Below, in pieces: positions 5,733 to 7,176 of a stretch of DNA of 7,176 nucleotides. The stretch lies in contig CAZOAA010000051.1 of assembly GCA_964577715.1 (NCBI GenBank), positions 1 through 7,176 of the forward strand, read 5' to 3'. The DNA comes from SUP05 sp964577715 (GTDB lineage: Bacteria; Pseudomonadota; Gammaproteobacteria; PS1; Pseudothioglobaceae). The position numbers and the translations under genes were made by a program. Below the pieces are notes generated by a model, which did not search any database, was not told where the DNA came from, and worked only from the letters and a program-made list of their open reading frames with translations. Each line of letters starts with the position of its first letter. Within the stretch, counting starts at the first letter, position 1.

Positions 5733-6955
5733 TTAACTTGTTCTAATATGTAATTAGTAATCTTATTCATAGGCTCACGAAGACGCTCCATATCAGTAAT
5801 AATGTAGCCACCAGTTACATCACGCTGGTCTTTGTGGTTTAGCAGGCGTTTTAGTGCGTAAGTATTAATATCTAAACTTTCGGCAATAGTAATAAAGGTT
5901 CTACGCAAATCGTGTAGGTTGAAATACACACCACTTAACTTTCTAACTTTATCAAGTTGCTTCTTGGGGTCGTTAATAGGTTTGTCAGATGTTGTTCCCT
6001 GAAATATGTAAGAACTGTCAGATTTGCGCCTTTCTAGAATCTCTAATAAAAAAGGTGTCAATGGCAGAGAGTGGGTTTCGTGGTTCTTAGTGTCTTCAAT
6101 GGTTAAAGAATGGTCTTTGAAGTCGATATTCTCCCACATAAGCGTCGAAGCCTCTCTTCTGCGTAAACCTGTAAATAATATAAATAAGAACAAATCACGG
6201 CAAATCTCAGCCGACTCAATATATATATCTTTATATTGATGGTTGGGTAAATCCATTACAGCTTCGTACCACTTTTTAAGGTCGTAAGTTTTAATTACCG
6301 TTTGTTTGCGCTTCTCACGATTCCAAGCTTTAACGTGACTCAATCTCGATGTAGGATTATGTGTAAAAATAGGGCTACCAGTAGCATCTTCATATTCGCC
6401 CATTGCGTAATTGAAGTATGCTCGAAGATGTCGCATTACAGTATTGGCTCTTGTGGGCGACTGACTAGTGATTGTTCTGTGTTTCTTTTCAACCATATCT
6501 CGCGTAATTTCTGAGATAGGTGTATCAGACCAATCTATTAGATAGTTATTGAAAGCACTTTCATAGCCTTTCTTTGTATTGTCTTTTAAATTTGTGCCGC
6601 GACTTGTAATGTAATCCTTAAATACTTGACTGAGACTGATACTTTTAAGTAAGGATTCTTTATCTTTGTTGTTTGGGTTAACGCCCTCGCTTATAGTGTT
6701 TAAAGCTTTAATGGCTTTTTTTCTAGCAACCTGTATAGTCATTTCAGGGTAACGACCAAGTGTGACAATCACAGGCTTTTTATTAACACGCCTTTGTATA
6801 ACAAATGATTTAGCACCTTTATTTGTAACTCTTATACTTAACCCGCCAACGATTGAGTCGTGATAGTATGGTCTTGAGCTACCTTTAGGGATGGGCAACT
6901 CGTCAAGATTCTTTTTTGTAAAGTTTATTATGTTGTCTTCTTTTTTATTAGCCAT
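5729..6955 (-). CDS. int: Tyrosine integrase, DUF4102/P4 type
   Basis: A complete 408-aa site-specific tyrosine recombinase. Residues about 15-96 form the DUF4102-type arm-binding domain (YHDSIVGGLSIRVTNKGAKS, then VTLGRYPEMTIQVARKKA). A SAM-like core-binding domain is at about 108-190, and the catalytic domain occupies about 220-400. All catalytic residues are visible: R265 in TGLRRRE, K290 in the beta-hairpin, H348 and R351 in HDLRR, H374 in LNHKD and nucleophile Y384 in GGYI. It should therefore be active, joining attP to the tRNA-Met 3' end. Length is normal for the family. The gene lies 172 bp from attR and reads away from it, at the end distal to the intact tRNA. No strong Shine-Dalgarno precedes the ATG. 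The right-arm GGATTAC repeats lie 22-40 bp upstream, so integrase may repress its own promoter. Confidence 0.96.
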   Translation of the reverse strand: MANKKEDNIINFTKKNLDELPIPKGSSRPYYHDSIVGGLSIRVTNKGAKSFVIQRRVNKKPVIVTLGRYPEMTIQVARKKAIKALNTISEGVNPNNKDKESLLKSISLSQVFKDYITSRGTNLKDNTKKGYESAFNNYLIDWSDTPISEITRDMVEKKHRTITSQSPTRANTVMRHLRAYFNYAMGEYEDATGSPIFTHNPTSRLSHVKAWNREKRKQTVIKTYDLKKWYEAVMDLPNHQYKDIYIESAEICRDLFLFILFTGLRRREASTLMWENIDFKDHSLTIEDTKNHETHSLPLTPFLLEILERRKSDSSYIFQGTTSDKPINDPKKQLDKVRKLSGVYFNLHDLRRTFITIAESLDINTYALKRLLNHKDQRDVTGGYIITDMERLREPMNKITNYILEQVK

Positions 6956-6976
6956 CTAATCAAATCTTATAATCTC

Positions 6977-6995
6977 AGGATTACGTTGGGATTAC
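6977..6995 (+). promoter_or_regulatory. Right-arm integrase site candidate: GGATTAC pair
   Basis: AGGATTAC at 6977-6984 and GGGATTAC at 6988-6995 repeat the 11-bp-spaced pair seen at 97-115, in the same orientation. They lie just upstream of the integrase gene, whose possible -10 (TATAAG, 6971-6966 on the minus strand) is next to them. Binding of integrase here would serve both recombination and autoregulation. Confidence 0.5.
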
Positions 6996-7127
6996 AAAGT
7001 CACATTATTACCTCAGATTTAGAATTATCTAAAATGGATAAGTAAGCCGAATAAATCCTTTAAAATAAAGAGTTATAGGGTGATAAATGGATTATAGTGG
7101 AAACCAATGGAAACTACAAGTTTCATT
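6996..7127. other. Non-coding right end
   Basis: No gene is seen between the right-arm repeats and attR. TGGAAAC occurs at 7098-7104 and 7108-7114, a 10-bp period, ending 13 bp before the core repeat. A small dyad TTATC/GATAA is at 7025-7029 and 7037-7041. Both could be accessory protein sites. Confidence 0.35.
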
Positions 7128-7175
7128 TTCATAATGCTGGGGTCGGTGGTTCAAGTCCACCCATAACCACCATAT
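7128..7175 (+). repeat. attR core: duplicated tRNA-Met 3' fragment
   Basis: This is an exact copy of 5-52. The bases before it (CATT) cannot rebuild the anticodon stem, so this is a tRNA fragment and not a gene. It marks the right boundary of the element. Confidence 0.93.
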
Positions 7176-7176
7176 C

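Larger units (their letters stand above)
5..7175. mobile_element. 7.1-kb tRNA-Met integrative mini-element
   Basis: Perfect 48-bp att repeats, an intact tyrosine integrase, an AlpA-like excisionase candidate and matching arm repeats at both ends define a complete element. There are no capsid, packaging, relaxase or conjugation genes, so it would depend on a helper, or on natural DNA uptake, to move between cells. Its size and gene content resemble phage-satellite-like or mini genomic islands. Mobility genes read leftward from attR; cargo reads mostly rightward from attL. Confidence 0.88.

Noticed and set aside
5296..6514. Three rightward open frames inside the 233-aa and integrase genes
   Set aside because: They are shadows of the leftward genes; the integrase frame keeps all its catalytic residues.
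7128..7176. Second tRNA gene
   Set aside because: Only the 3' part is present and the preceding bases cannot form the anticodon stem; it is the att duplicate.

Overview
The window holds one complete, very small integrative element. It sits in the 3' end of an elongator tRNA-Met gene (anticodon CAT). A perfect 48-bp direct repeat (5-52 and 7128-7175) gives attL and attR, so the unit is 7,123 bp long. The left copy continues into the real tRNA: bases 1-4 complete the anticodon stem. The right copy is a tRNA 3'-end fragment carried by the element. The tRNA sequence and the protein families suggest a low-GC gammaproteobacterium. The sequence alone does not give a genus.

Layout. The left half (about 260-3880) is read mostly rightward and looks like cargo. 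It has (a) a small two-helix membrane protein whose ATG is separated from the main frame by a T7 slippery tract; (b) a leftward XRE-type regulator; (c) divergent from it, behind a good sigma70-like promoter, a row of three genes: a three-helix membrane protein, a 498-aa protein with a degenerate HAD-like N-terminal part and three C-terminal membrane helices, and a small zinc-ribbon protein. The right half (4145-6955) is read leftward and is the mobility/maintenance module: a DUF4102-type tyrosine integrase next to attR, a translationally coupled 233-aa protein of unknown role, an AlpA-like excisionase/regulator, and a small winged-helix-like protein of the kind often found in islands. The halves converge on a repeat-bearing non-coding stretch (3880-4144).

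How it may work (inference). Integrase and the AlpA-like protein would integrate and excise the element, using paired GGATTAC arm sites seen near both ends. The XRE protein would control the cargo promoter. The cargo is dominated by membrane proteins I do not recognise, inside a tRNA-bounded mini-island with no capsid, conjugation or metabolic genes. That context fits a defence, toxic or phage-interference cargo, and the membrane protein plus HAD-like pair at 1226-3349 is the best candidate here for an undescribed system. Nothing in the sequence proves that role.
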